The position numbers were made by a program, and so were the translations under genes. Positions 34,639-46,000 of a stretch of DNA of 64,000 nt are shown here, piece after piece. Source of the stretch: Lunularia cruciata (taxonomy: Eukaryota; Streptophyta; Marchantiopsida; Lunulariales; Lunulariaceae); contig OX419755.1 in assembly GCA_948567375.1 (NCBI GenBank), positions 48,006,291-48,070,290 of the forward strand, given 5' to 3'. The notes beneath the pieces are model-generated. The model searched no databases. It was not told the DNA's origin and saw only the letters and a list, made by a program, of their open reading frames with translations. Position 1 is the first letter of the stretch, and every line of letters starts with the position of its first letter.

Positions 34639-37090
34639 CATTCTTACTTAAGTCTACACTCATTTAAGTACACATCCTACTTAAGTCCATACTTACAAAA
34701 AATTCTTGGATCAATATCTTGCAAAATTTATTTTTATTAAAAGTCAAGTAGCATCATTTGGCAATTGTTCTTGATTCTCTCATGGATGATTGCAGACTGA
34801 CTACTTTGTAGAATATGATGGAGGTAAAGAGAGCTCCCTTAGCCTGATTGAGCTATTCTAATGATAGATAGTTGGAAGATTTCAACTCACCCATATTAAC
34901 ATCAAGGTTGATAACACTTTCTAGCAATTTAAAAATTACATTGTGCTGATCAACTTCATCCTAGGTTGGAGTAGTTTTGACCTCATCCTCTTTGGATTCA
35001 ATGGTAGGCTCTTGTAAGAGCATGACACTTGTTGCTTGATCAATTTCTTCAAGAAGAGTATTTTTGAATAGAGTTGAATTGTTACTATTATCATTCAAAC
35101 ACTGCTCAACCTCACCTTGAATATGAAGGCAATTGGCATCATTCATGATGTTGTAGTTGCTCAATATAAGAGAGATTTCTTCAAGTATTTCATCATTGTT
35201 GCTACCAACATCAACACCATCTTGAAAGCTGGAAATGATATCTAATTTTTTGAAGTTGTTTTTTAGACTCTATGTTGTGATTTTTTTCCATGCAACATTT
35301 GTGAAATTTGCAGCATCCAACAAATGTGGAGATGTCCATAAAAACCCTTGCAATACCTTGTTTCAATTTTGAAGCTAAAAATGTTAGTTGATCCTTAAAT
35401 CTCTAAGGATTATCATGGTAGGTAATGAGATTCTTGAGAAACAAATATTTGTACCGCTTTTTAAGTGCTACAATGATGCTTATATCCATTGGCTGCTTGC
35501 ATGAAGTAACATTTTGTGGGAAGAACACAATGCAGATGCCATTCTTTTTGAATGCTATTGAGTGGTCATGAGTGTTGTCAAGGATCAAAAGAACTCTATA
35601 GCAAGTCTGTTTGCAAACTTAGGGCTCAAACACCCCATTGAATCACTTGTTGAATGTTGGAACATCAATCCAAGCATTCTTTTGCTAAAGATTTGGGATT
35701 AGTCAAGTATTTCCTAAGATACATACATGCTTCTTTGCTTTTCCAATCATCAAGATAGATACACACTCAATTCTAGTGGCATTGAACAAATGACAAGTGT
35801 CACTTTTTCATTTACTTGTTTCTCTCCCTTGATAGTAGACAAATCCTCATTTGGTATCAAAATAGTATAATGTGGAACAAGTCAAAAGAACAACCCAATT
35901 TTGTCCATGTTGTAGATGCATGCCGGGTCATATTGATCAATCACGACATATAATTCTTCCAATACTCTTAGGGTTTTAGGATTACTCTTGTCAACTTACC
36001 ACCTTTTCCAAAAAATTGGTATCTATTAAACCACACCAATGATAGAATCTTGTAAACCATCCCCACAAAGCCTTGAACTTATCTTTGGCAATCTCTATTA
36101 TTAGCAATCTATTTTGCTTTGTGGTAGATGATACTTGGCGGCAAAGCTAGCAATGTTTGACGTGCCGCATCAATGCATTTGAAAATTTTTTTTGCAAGGT
36201 CAAGAAACATTTCTTGGGATATGTGTAATGTTGACTCTTGAGTGGCTTGATTGAATTTCTAGGTTTGTTCATGAATCTCGTCTTTGTTTGAGTTCAACTT
36301 CCAAATGACTTTCTCATCAACACCATACTACCAAGCAATGTCATATTGATTGTGGTTCAATTGCTCCAATAAAGCAATAATCTCCTTTCTTTGATAATTA
36401 TTCAAGCATTGACCCTCACCTTTGCATTTTTGCTACACATTGGGCACTTGTATTTCCCAATGAGCTTGCATGTCCTTGTAATGGAAAATGATGCAATTTT
36501 TGACAACAAATAGATTGTAAAATTGTGCAACTATACTTTTCTTGAATTTGACATGTTTTATTTGGTTACCACGGCCTCATTGGCTATAGAGAAAGTGACA
36601 TGACCCTATGCTTAACCAACACCATGACCAAACATTACTACATCATTTCTAAACTAATGTACATTATAATTCTATCATAGATAGAGAAAGATTGGGCCCT
36701 CAATAGGGAGTATACCACAAATGAACCCAAGGAAGTGCAATTTTTCAACACAACACATGCAAGCTATTGACAAGTTTTATGCCAAATATATCCACAAGTT
36801 GTCCAAGACATATGGACTTTATCCATTTATTGCCTACTAGGCCTTGGGTTATTATGACATTGAACATGCCCTGGTAAACTATGTGTTCCTCTTTCACCAA
36901 TAGGTAGAGGCACTCTACTATAGGCACCATGGCAAGTTTATATTGATGTTTCCCATTGGTAAATTTACAAATTGATTTTTCCACATATATGCAATTTTGT
37001 TATGAAAGGCCCCTAATATTCTTTAAGTCTGCATCTTTGTTAAGTCTACATTGAACTTTCAAGATCATAATGCAGACTTAAGCAAGCGTA
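34639..37090 (-). mobile_element. pogo/Tigger-like DNA transposon inserted in family B
   Basis: A Tc1/mariner-superfamily transposon of the pogo branch. The target TA is present on both sides (34637-34638 and 37091-37092). The imperfect terminal inverted repeats share CTTAAGTCT(A/G)CA at the same offset of 8 bases from each end. Further copies of TTAAGTCTRCA-like motifs sit just inside both ends (34671-34685 and 37020-37055). The interior encodes a broken transposase on the minus strand. Taking the element out at TA restores a continuous match to gypsy pol on either side, which supports the boundaries. Confidence 0.82.
34860..36430 (-). pseudogene. pogo/Tigger-type transposase (DDE_1), degenerate
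   Basis: On the minus strand an N-terminal helix-turn-helix stretch (RKEIIALLEQLNHNQYDIA, about 36340-36400) is followed by weak CENP-B-type DNA-binding sequence. The catalytic part includes the block ILDNTHDHSIAFKKNG (about 35535-35585), carrying the second Asp. Then come VFFPQNVTSCKQPMDISII (about 35473-35530) and KKRYKYLFLKN. The QPMD Asp fits the pogo DDD triad. The C-terminal tail is acidic (34961-35164). Several in-frame stops (for example just before ILDN and after LITYHDNP) and frameshifts break it, so it is a dead transposase. The separate open frame at 36745-36984 lies between the transposase and the right end and is not recognised. Confidence 0.8.
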
Positions 37091-37092
37091 TA

Positions 37093-37940
37093 CTATAACC
37101 AAATTCTTGGGGAAGATAACACATTTTGAATAGAATACCAAGCAAGAAGAGGGATTCAAGATGCTTAAGGATATGGTGTCTTCATGACACATTATTCAAC
37201 CATATGACACTCAACTACCTTGTGTGGCTGATTTTCATGCTTCTAACTTTGCAATTGGACTTATGTTTAAATAAGTATTCCAAAATGGATTGCATCTTAT
37301 AGCCTTTGTATCTTGATGAATAAATGCAATAAAAAGAAACTATGTTGCTTGAGATCAAGAACAATTTGCAATGGTGTATCCAAAAAAATGTGGTGCCATT
37401 ATCTTCTAGAGAAATAAGTGATTATGTGGTCTAATCACAAACCCTTGTTGCCAATCATACATTTGGATCACATAAAGAGTTGGCATCATTGATGGAAGAA
37501 GCAACTACAATTTTTTGACATCAAGCTTGAATATAAACTAGGAACATTCCCTATCATTCCTAATACCTTGTCACAACAAACTTGACTTAAAAAATCTTCT
37601 TACATCTCTCATAACAACAACTATGATATTTTCAATTGACTCAAAAGCCCAAATCAAGTTTAATATTGCTTTATGACAAGACTCCTTCTTTCAATTAGGA
37701 CACAATCATCTTGTAACACACAACAAGGAATACAACACCTTTTCCTTAAAGGAGTGCCTTCTATTTTGTGAGAACCAAATCTATGTTCCAACCAAAGGTT
37801 ATCTATGACTTGTATGGCTTCAAGAAGCTCATGACTTACCAATTGCTAGTCACATTGGTGCGGACAAGACCTTGAGTACCCTAGAACGTCAATGGTGATG
37901 ACCCAACATGGTTCATGAGATTCAAGTGTTTGTTTGATCT
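37093..37940 (+). pseudogene. RNase H and start of integrase of family B
   Basis: LPCVADFHASNFAIGLMFK-type sequence (about 37218-37275) is the RNase H core opening. DIKLEYKLGTFPIIPNTLS-type sequence (about 37520-37575) is its end. The HIGADKTLSTLERQW-like stretch (37855-37895) is the integrase zinc-binding part. The region is broken. Confidence 0.7.
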
Positions 37941-38500
37941 TGTAATGTTTTGAGAATAGGAGAACTCCCAAGAGAAACACAAGGATTCAACTCTCACTAC
38001 TTCAATGCCCCTAAAAGAGCACCTTGTCTTTATTATATACCAAGGAGGATCCCCCCAAAGGGAGCTGTACCTTTGGATCATACATGGATGGGTGATGTGT
38101 TACCCTTAGATTAGTTGCATGGATGATAACATGATGGTCCTTGTCCTATATGGTTGGTCAAAAAAGTTTGATCAAAGGGAATATTTAGGGAATATTCATA
38201 TAGGAAGCTCAAAATAGTATGGTTGAGGTACTATTGGAAAGCTCTTGATGAGAAGAAAGCAACGGGATTTCCCAAAAGGGTAAAAAATTCTTTCTATTTT
38301 CAAGGCCTAATTCATCAGTTTAGGCCTCCAAAATTGGCTCTAAAGCTTTTAGGGTATTTTTGACCTCTATCCTATTAGTAGAAGCATTATTTCAATGACA
38401 CATCTATCTGATCTACTAAGAGCATCATGTGTAACATCCTTCCAAATATTACCAAGCCAATTTTTGCCTCTAGATAATATGCCTAACTAATGGTATTACA
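37941..38500 (-). mobile_element. solo LTR of family A, degraded
   Basis: Aligns in reverse with the family A LTR over its full span and ends ATGGTATTACA. The flanking 5-mers GATCT and AATCT agree at four of five positions. It interrupts the integrase zinc-binding region of family B. It is more diverged than 32443-33180 and so probably inserted earlier. Confidence 0.82.
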
Positions 38501-39690
38501 AATCTACGAATGCAACAAAGCCAATAACCAAAATCCACATGGACTTCTTCAACCATTACCAATTTTGTCTACCCATTGGGAACATATAAGCTTAGACCTC
38601 ATTGCATCCTTGCTAAAGATGGACCATGGCCATACAACAATTATAATGTTTGTTGATAAGCTCAACAAGCAGGTTCCTTTGGCTTCTACCATGGATACAA
38701 TTGATGCTCCAATGTTGGCCAAGATCTACTTCAACATAATTTTCAAGTACCATGGGATGCCAAGGAGTTCTTATCTCTGATTGTGATCCTTACTCTGTTG
38801 GTAAATTTTAGCAACATTCTCTAAACTCCTTAGCACCAAGCTTATGTTGTGTATAGCTTATCATCCTCAAATTGATGGACAAAAAAAGCAAGCAAATTGC
38901 ACTTTGGAGGATATTGAATATGCTCTTGTTAATGTACACCACACTGATTGGGATACTTGTCTTGCAACTGTCGAGTTTGCCTAAAATAATTGCAAGCATG
39001 CAAGTATTGGCTTTTATTTCTTCTTCTTTAGTTATGGGCAAGTTCCACTTGTTCTGGATTCTCTTCTTGCTCCTCTGCCATCTCAAGTCTCACATGCTTC
39101 CACTTGTGTGTCCATGTTATCTAAATACTTATAAAAAGCCAAGTCTCATCTTCTTTTACTCAAAATTGGCAAAAAATAATATGTTGATAAGCATCAACAC
39201 TATCTCTCCTTTCAACTAGGTGATAAGGTCATACTTTCTTCTAGTAACCTTCCTCTCTTGCTTGCTACACAATTTTGTAAACTTGCTCCTAATTGGATAG
39301 GTCCATTAGAGATTACTCAAATTATTTCTCATGTTGCTTACCGACTTGCTTTTCTTAGTCATATGCAGATCCATCTTGTCCTCCATGTTTCAAAGTTAAA
39401 ACCCTTTGTTTCTAACTCATCTTCTTTTTCCATCTGTGTCCAAACCCCTCCTCTTCCCATCCTTGTCAATGATCATGAGGAATACAAAGTTGATTATTTA
39501 CTTGCACGTTGTGACATCCATTGTGACCGCAAATGACACATTGAATATAAGATCCTCTACAAAGTGTATCTTCTTCACGATACCACATGGAAGATGTGGC
39601 AACTTCTTTCTCATCTCCAAAATGTACAAATGGCCATCTAAGAGTTCAATGATTCCATGGCAACAAAGATGTTGCAAACTAGTGATAGGA
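38501..39690 (+). pseudogene. integrase core and chromodomain-like end of family B
   Basis: NPHGLLQPLPILSTHWEHIS (38530-38590), TIIMFVDKLNKQVPL and FKYHGMPR are the integrase core. VHLVLHVSKLKPFVSN (about 39375-39420) is the tail. EYKVDYLLARCDIHCDRK (39481-39534) with the following WKMWQLLSHLQN-type stretch resembles a chromodomain. The region is broken. Confidence 0.78.
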
Positions 39691-39695
39691 GAATA

Positions 39696-40151
39696 TGTAA
39701 TAATATGGAGTTAATATATGATAATGAGTTAATAAAATAAGCCAAATATAGCTAGGAATTCTAAGAATATTCTAAAAGCATTTAAAAAGCTTATTGGTAG
39801 AAGGTCCTAGAAGTACTTAGGAAGTTTCTTGGTGAGAAGCTTCTAGATACCTTCCAATGATAGTGCAACTTGCACACCAAGTTAATGGCTAACTTAGCTT
39901 GTACACCGGGTAGGAAACTTCAAGAAGGAATCTTCCTTGAAGGATTCTTGGGTAGCTTAGTTTGCATTCCAAGAAGGTGCTTTTGAGAGTTAAACTTCTT
40001 TGAAACCTTCTCAAGAGCCTTGTATTACTTCTATATAAATACCAAAGCACATGCTCATGCTAAGTATTTGGAGTTTCACTCACTTGAACATTTACAAAGT
40101 GATTTCCATTTTGATCTTCTATTCTCCTATTTCTCTCCTTGGTCTTTTACA
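39696..40151 (+). repeat. 3' LTR of family B
   Basis: Starts TGTAATAATATGGAG and ends GGTCTTTTACA. Pairs with 30815-31260. The preceding GATAGGAGAA is a plausible polypurine tract. Confidence 0.87.
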
Positions 40152-41940
40152 TACCCTATAACTCTCTTGGTATTTGGAAAGAGTTCAAGAGAACCTTCAT
40201 ATCTCAATTTCAAGTCATCAATGTAAGTAGAGCAACAAAAGAGTGTCTTGTAGAGCTAAAATGATCGGTTTGTTTGAAAGAAATATTATCCAATTTTAGC
40301 AATTTTATCCTTGTGTAGATTATAGTGATTCAAGAAGGAAAAAAATAATATTTTCTTGTATGAGGATTTAAATCTTTAACAAAAACAGAGACAATCATAT
40401 AAAAGATTTTCATGAGGTAACCTAAGTAGTTAGAAGAAGCAATGTAAATGGCGTAAGGGACTCCCTTCCTCTTGTCTATTCAAGACTTGTATGTCCGTAA
40501 CATAATATAGATTGCTGAAGGTTTAATGACCCACATTATATCCAACCTTACATGATTAAATAAATCTTGCTGCTGAAATGAACAATAGAAATTCAAAAAG
40601 AACTCATATTATACATGTTTTAATGATTTCTTTAATGAATTCTAAATATATATTTTCAGCTAATAAGATAATCTGTAGATGTGGAATAAAGATATATTTC
40701 CAGCATGATACAACGTTGATATAGAAAAAGAAGCAAGTTTTTTTTTATTAGCATAAATGAATAAAGTAAGATCCTCAGTAATACTACAGAACCCTTTCCT
40801 GTTGAAAACTGGACGCACTTACTAATTAAGCATCATATAATTGGATATGATCATGAACGTATTTGCCTACGGACATTATTTGATAGCCACTTATCCATCA
40901 TTCCTTATATCATTTACTATTATATGCAAAAAATAGTGGTCATGAGACATCGTATTTTACGGCTTTACTTTTCTTCAGAATTCATCGTCTAACACGCAAT
41001 CAATCACAACCTAAGATTCATCCCAATTTCGGTATCAAGACTATGTCAGTTCATAATAGTCAATATACTTTATAGTATATTTAAGGATTTATTGGAAAAG
41101 CTTGAAAACGATGTTTATCTTTGATGTACGTTTAGGCTTTAGAAATAGCTTAACAGAGTTCCTCATTGTAAACTTGGTATTTAAAACTGGATGATGGCTA
41201 TACGAATGACTGTGAATCAAATTCTTTTTTTCATAAAGAGAAACTAAATAATATATTAACTTTAAGTAAGTAAAAAATCATCCTTTACATGGCTACTCGG
41301 CTATCGCAATGAGGGAAAACAATCCAATGCTCCGGGGATGAGGGTCCTTTGACCTCATGCTTGTTTTGATAAGAAAGTCAAATGTAAAAATAAATACGAT
41401 GTTCACTTGAAAAATACAAGTCTTTAGTATACACAGAAAATGCCTGCATTCAAGGTTGTGCTCAAGAAAAACTTCTTGTCATAGACTTCTGAAGGCGAGG
41501 TAAGGTTAGTAGATGCTTTGTGCTCCCGAATTCACCCACGATTTAAGTTGAAATGATGCTATGTACAAGACAACCGGTATGAATCAGTGAAGTGCAGTCT
41601 CGTCTTCCCATCTCGAGCGCACAACCTCGACTAGGAAAGGATGGCAAGACCTAGCATGTTTTCTGTCCGACAGTCAAAGGGAGGAGCAACGCAGGTGGTA
41701 TCTGGACAGGGTCAACCCGTGGACTCATCCGTGTATTTGACGATGACGTCAAAACTGCGGCACCGATCTCGTCAAGCATGGCAACGTTTTCAACTCCGTC
41801 GTCACTCCACACCCACCGGGTTGGTGACAGTTCACTTGTAGCACTGGTATGGAAGCCAGTAGCTCGAGCTATGGAAATCTCCGAGCTCTTGAAGCTCCAT
41901 CATATTTCCGTCGTTGTTCAGGTTTCTGTATATAGTTTTT
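40152..41940. other. intergenic region upstream of the ATL-type gene
   Basis: The first 1.3 kb is AT-rich and holds nothing recognisable. From about 41580 the base composition changes to higher GC with CpG dinucleotides, which fits the promoter or 5' untranslated region of the downstream gene. A 66-codon open frame starts at 41641 but resembles no known protein. Confidence 0.45.
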
Positions 41941-41944
41941 GTTC

Positions 41945-42400
41945 TTCGAAGACCAGGTTTCTGTGCACATTTTTTCTCCATCATTCAGTCACCTTAGATC
42001 TCCGGATTCTGGAGCGAGGTAGAATCGAATGTGACCGCGAAAGGGAGGAGAAAAGAAAAGAAAGTGCATGAAGTGCACAGTGGATGGGTTACTGGACCAG
42101 AGCTTGTACGATTTTTCTTCAGTGCGTCCTGTTGGGTCAAGGATTTCTGGAGTCTGGAGAGAAACGGGATATATTGAATGTGATAGTGACAACGAGAATA
42201 TATACTGAACAAAATAAAGTGCTTGAAGTTTGTGTACAGTAGATGAGGTTTCTGTGCAGAGCTTTTCCAGATTCTGCCCTCTTTCATCGAGGAGTTGTGG
42301 AGTTAGTACAGAAGCGCGATAGGATCGAACGGACAGTGATAACGAGGAATATTTTAGAGAAAAAAGTGTTAAAGTACAGTGGAACCGGATATGGTGGAGA
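41945..42400. repeat. 150-bp degenerate tandem repeat, three units
   Basis: Comparable blocks recur at a 150-151 bp step: the (C/T)GAA(T/C)GTGA-type core at 42025, 42175 and 42326. Each is preceded by a TTTCTG(T/G)(G/A)...GAGCTTTT-like segment and a TTCTGGAG-like segment. It lies 650-1100 bp upstream of the first recognised exon of the ATL-type gene, in its promoter or 5' untranslated region. Confidence 0.7.
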
Positions 42401-43063
42401 GAAACTTGGTGCGGGGATGAAGGGAAGGAGAACGAGTTATGACTGAGCGGGAGCAATGAGATTGAGGAGAGAACTGCGGAGGATTATTGGTGCAGCTACT
42501 GTGATTGTTCGGAGGGTCTGAATTTGTGGTCTATTGGTGTGAGTCTGCTCAACAGGGCATTGCTGGTTATGATTTCGACCTTTCCTGGCACATTTTTGGT
42601 GCAGCCACGCCGTCGAGGTCGGCACAGCTTTCGTTACCTCTCGCAGCAGTGCTGGACGACGTACACTCTCTATTTACTTATTTGTACAGGTCAATATCTG
42701 CACTCTGAGGATGTGAGCAAGACATGGTTGCTATATTGAGCTAAATTGAGGTCAGGGGAAAGTTTTCAACGCTATCTTCTGAGTATCTAGCTTACGAGAA
42801 GCTTTGCTGCCAAACGTGCACTACAACTGCTTTGCATGCAGCAGGTTTTTCTCGGAATTAAGTCTAGCTGTAGCTGCTGGACGATAGAAATAGCTGTGGC
42901 TCACTGAGTCATAGTCGTCCGAACTGATTTCGCAGTAGGACAATTGATTTTACCACTGCTTCGAAAGTTTTTTCATGAAGTGAGTAGCTTGAGTACTCGT
43001 GGAGGAAACTTCAATTACCAAAACTCGGCGATAACCCAATTGACTACTCTTTGTATCAAACAG

Positions 43064-46000
43064 GCATCGCAGGATGTAGTGCTGAAGAACTAGAGGAATC
43101 CTCGACGAAATTGACCTTGACAGCCGACAATGTCTGTCTGCTCGACACGGTGCCCGGTGGTTTTTATAAACTATATCCTGTGGACTTTCAAAGCTGTTTA
43201 GACGATGACGCAGACGGGTACTTGAATGTAGAGCTACTTGTTACCAACCAAACAGCTCGGAACACAACCTCCTTCATCACGGATCCCCTCTTCTGGCTTA
43301 TTGTTGACACCAAAGCACAGCTGCCGATTCTTAACGTCAGTAGGAACGGGACGTGGCCGGGGACCACATTCATCATCAGAGGTACATAACCTTTGGCGAT
43401 TTCAGATAAAAGTTCAGCTTCTTTCCGGTCGTTCTGGCGACGATTTTAAGTTGTGAATCTGACACATCTACATATCTAAGTTCTGTTTCATCTTGTATGA
43501 TGGATATTTATTTGTTTGTGTATTGCCTCCAAGTATTACGCCTTAGGGTTTCAACTTAGATTCTGTCACTATTCCCAATCTACGTGCGTACAAAGAACGA
43601 ACTCTAGCTTCCTGCACTTCTGATACGAAGGCCGTCTTGTATCGTGAATCCACTGGGTGGTCGCTCTTGGACGGTCAATAAGATCTTCAAAGCCTCAATC
43701 TTTTCTCTTACCTTCTGTAGTACGGATAAGCTTCTATTAACAATCTCTCTCTTTTCATTTACATGTCAAATAACCCATCACATCCTTCAGTGTAGTTGCT
43801 CACACATTCATGTGCTGATCAACTATCTCCTCACACTATAGAACGTGTTCTGTTCTGTTGTCTTGGCACTCATGAGCCTTTTGAACAGAAACTCGGTACG
43901 AGGGGTATTGGCATTCGCCTAGATACTTCGGCACTGCGTTGGGCACTGATGAAGTTGTTAGTGCTTTCGTGCAGGCTTATGTGACAGTCTGTCTGCTTCT
44001 TCTATTGGTCAGGGTTATAGGACTCATGCGCTCACAGATCATGCTGGGATATGTACTATATCCAGTCCTGTCTCTAAGCACACGAGGCACTCCTTCCCTC
44101 GTAAACCCTCTCCATTCCCCTCTCCCCTGCTTTGCTTGCTTGGGTCATTGTTCGTTCCTCCCTTGGTCGTTCCACCTTTGGTGCCTGTTGTTCTGCCTTA
44201 CTCTCTGCTCTTACGCTGTCCTTTTGACACTCAACCAACTTTGCTCATTCCTGGGATTTCCGACTCACTCCTTAGGGGTTCTTCGTTGATCGCTCTCTGG
44301 TGTAGTCTCACTACCTTAATCTTGATTTTGCATCATAAGTAAAATTTGCTAGGTTTACTTGCTGGCAATACTAATCGATGTTGTCCTTTCAGGCATTTTC
44401 ATGGTATGTCTCTAATCCTTCACTCTCCTGCTTTCAATTTGTTTTCTTCCTCTGCTTGCTGACTATTTCGTTTTTCGCAACATTCTGCTTATTCCTATTT
44501 CTGCTCTTTTGGTGGAACTTAAGCTCCACTGGTTCCAATCTGTTGCCTTACGCTGGATGTTTAATATTTTTGAGTGGCACTGTTGGAAGCAACCGAGTTT
44601 GCCTTGGCACTCACGAGTTTTCAAGCAGAAACCTGGTACAAGGGGTACTGACACTTGCTCAGCTACTTCGGCACTGCGCGAGGCACTGATGAAGTCGCAT
44701 GTGTTTTCCTGGAGGCTTACTATGACCGCCTACTGCTTCCCTCAGTTGTTTAGTTTCTCAGGACTCAGGTGTCTATATATCGCTCGCTGTGATAAACTAT
44801 ATCCATTCCTCCTACGCTTTGCTCATCTTCCCTCGTTCTCTGAGCGATTTCATACTTCGGGTGCTCTAACTCATACGTCTTCCATGAATTTCGTTCCTGA
44901 CTCTCAGATCTTCCTTGACTTGCGATTTCCAGAGTTCTACTTGTGTCTCGACTCCTGTTTATCTCAACCTTTTTAATTTGGCTTGTTAAGTCGCCGTTTC
45001 TTCCTGTTGATATTATTTCTCTACTTATGTGGGTATTCTGTCTCCGCTTCTTCGATGCATGCATCTCAGATATAGGTGTTGCTATTAAATTGTGATAAGA
45101 ACCATGCTTCCTACTCTTTGAAGTGGAAGGTCTATCACTCCCTCTTATCTCTGATGTATCAGACATCACTACTGCAATACTAGACCCCTCTCTTGGTATC
45201 ACAGCTCACAAGCATCAAGTAGGTTCTCTCACGCAGCACTAGTAGCCTCTAATACGGAGATATCAAAAGACAATCCTGAGATGATGTTAGGCAACTCAGG
45301 ACTTCACGAAATGCAAGGAAGAGGTGTTGGGAATCACCCTTGTTGAAGAACTAATTGAAACAGGAGCAGAAAGCACTCTTATATACACTTCAGCAAACCC
45401 TAGGGGGTTGCTTTGCTTAACCCTAATTAGGGCTGCGCCACTCTTTACCCTAAGTAGAAGATATTTAGGAGGGCTTCTAGAGGATTCTAACAAAACCTTA
45501 AAAACAAGAGAAGTCTCTAAACTAAAGATTAACTAAATTAACAAATTGTTTCCAAGTGACATTTTACATAGGCTTTCATTCGATGATGTTTTTTCTCGAT
45601 ATATGCAGGTGTCCTGTTTCTGTTTATTCGATGCATGCAACTAGGATATAGGTGTTGCTACTGCATTGCTTCCAGGTTACATTTACTTATGCTTTAATTC
45701 GACCAGATGTTCATTATCTTGTTTACATTACATATCGTGCACGGCATTTGCATTCAATGAGTTCTGGATCTCCTGTTTGATGAACGGCTTCTGTCCTCAT
45801 TTCTCTATATCCAGTCCTGTTCTGGATCCCTGTTCTTCGAACGGCTTCTGCTCTCATGTGCTCATATCCAGTCCTGTCACGCTTCGCTCCAACCCAGCCA
45901 AGAAAGCATCCACTCCTCTCCCACCTCGCTCTACCCCGCCCTTCCTCCACTAAAGCTATGCTTTTCCTACTTGCTCTATGTTTTCCCCTTGTTTCCTAAT

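Larger units (their letters stand above)
30815..40151 (+). mobile_element. Ty3/gypsy fossil, family B, with nested insertions
   Basis: 5' LTR 30815-31260 and 3' LTR 39696-40151 bound a Ty3/gypsy element with gag, protease, reverse transcriptase, RNase H, integrase and a chromodomain-like end, in that order. Three later elements sit inside it: family A solo LTRs at 32443-33180 and 37941-38500, and a pogo-like transposon at 34639-37090. Removing them leaves about 5.6 kb, normal for a chromovirus. It is broken many times. The flanking 5-mers (TATCT and TACCC) do not match well, so the target duplication has decayed or the ends recombined. Confidence 0.88.

Noticed and set aside
36745-36984. 79-codon minus-strand frame as part of the pogo transposase
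   Set aside because: It lies upstream of the helix-turn-helix region and shows no transposase motif.
41641-41841. 66-codon frame as a separate small gene
   Set aside because: No recognisable protein features or splice support; more likely promoter or untranslated sequence.
42505-42708. Open frames near 42505-42739 as the first exon of the ATL-type gene
   Set aside because: One frame has a donor of the right phase at 42713, but neither frame gives a convincing signal peptide, so the N-terminus is left open.
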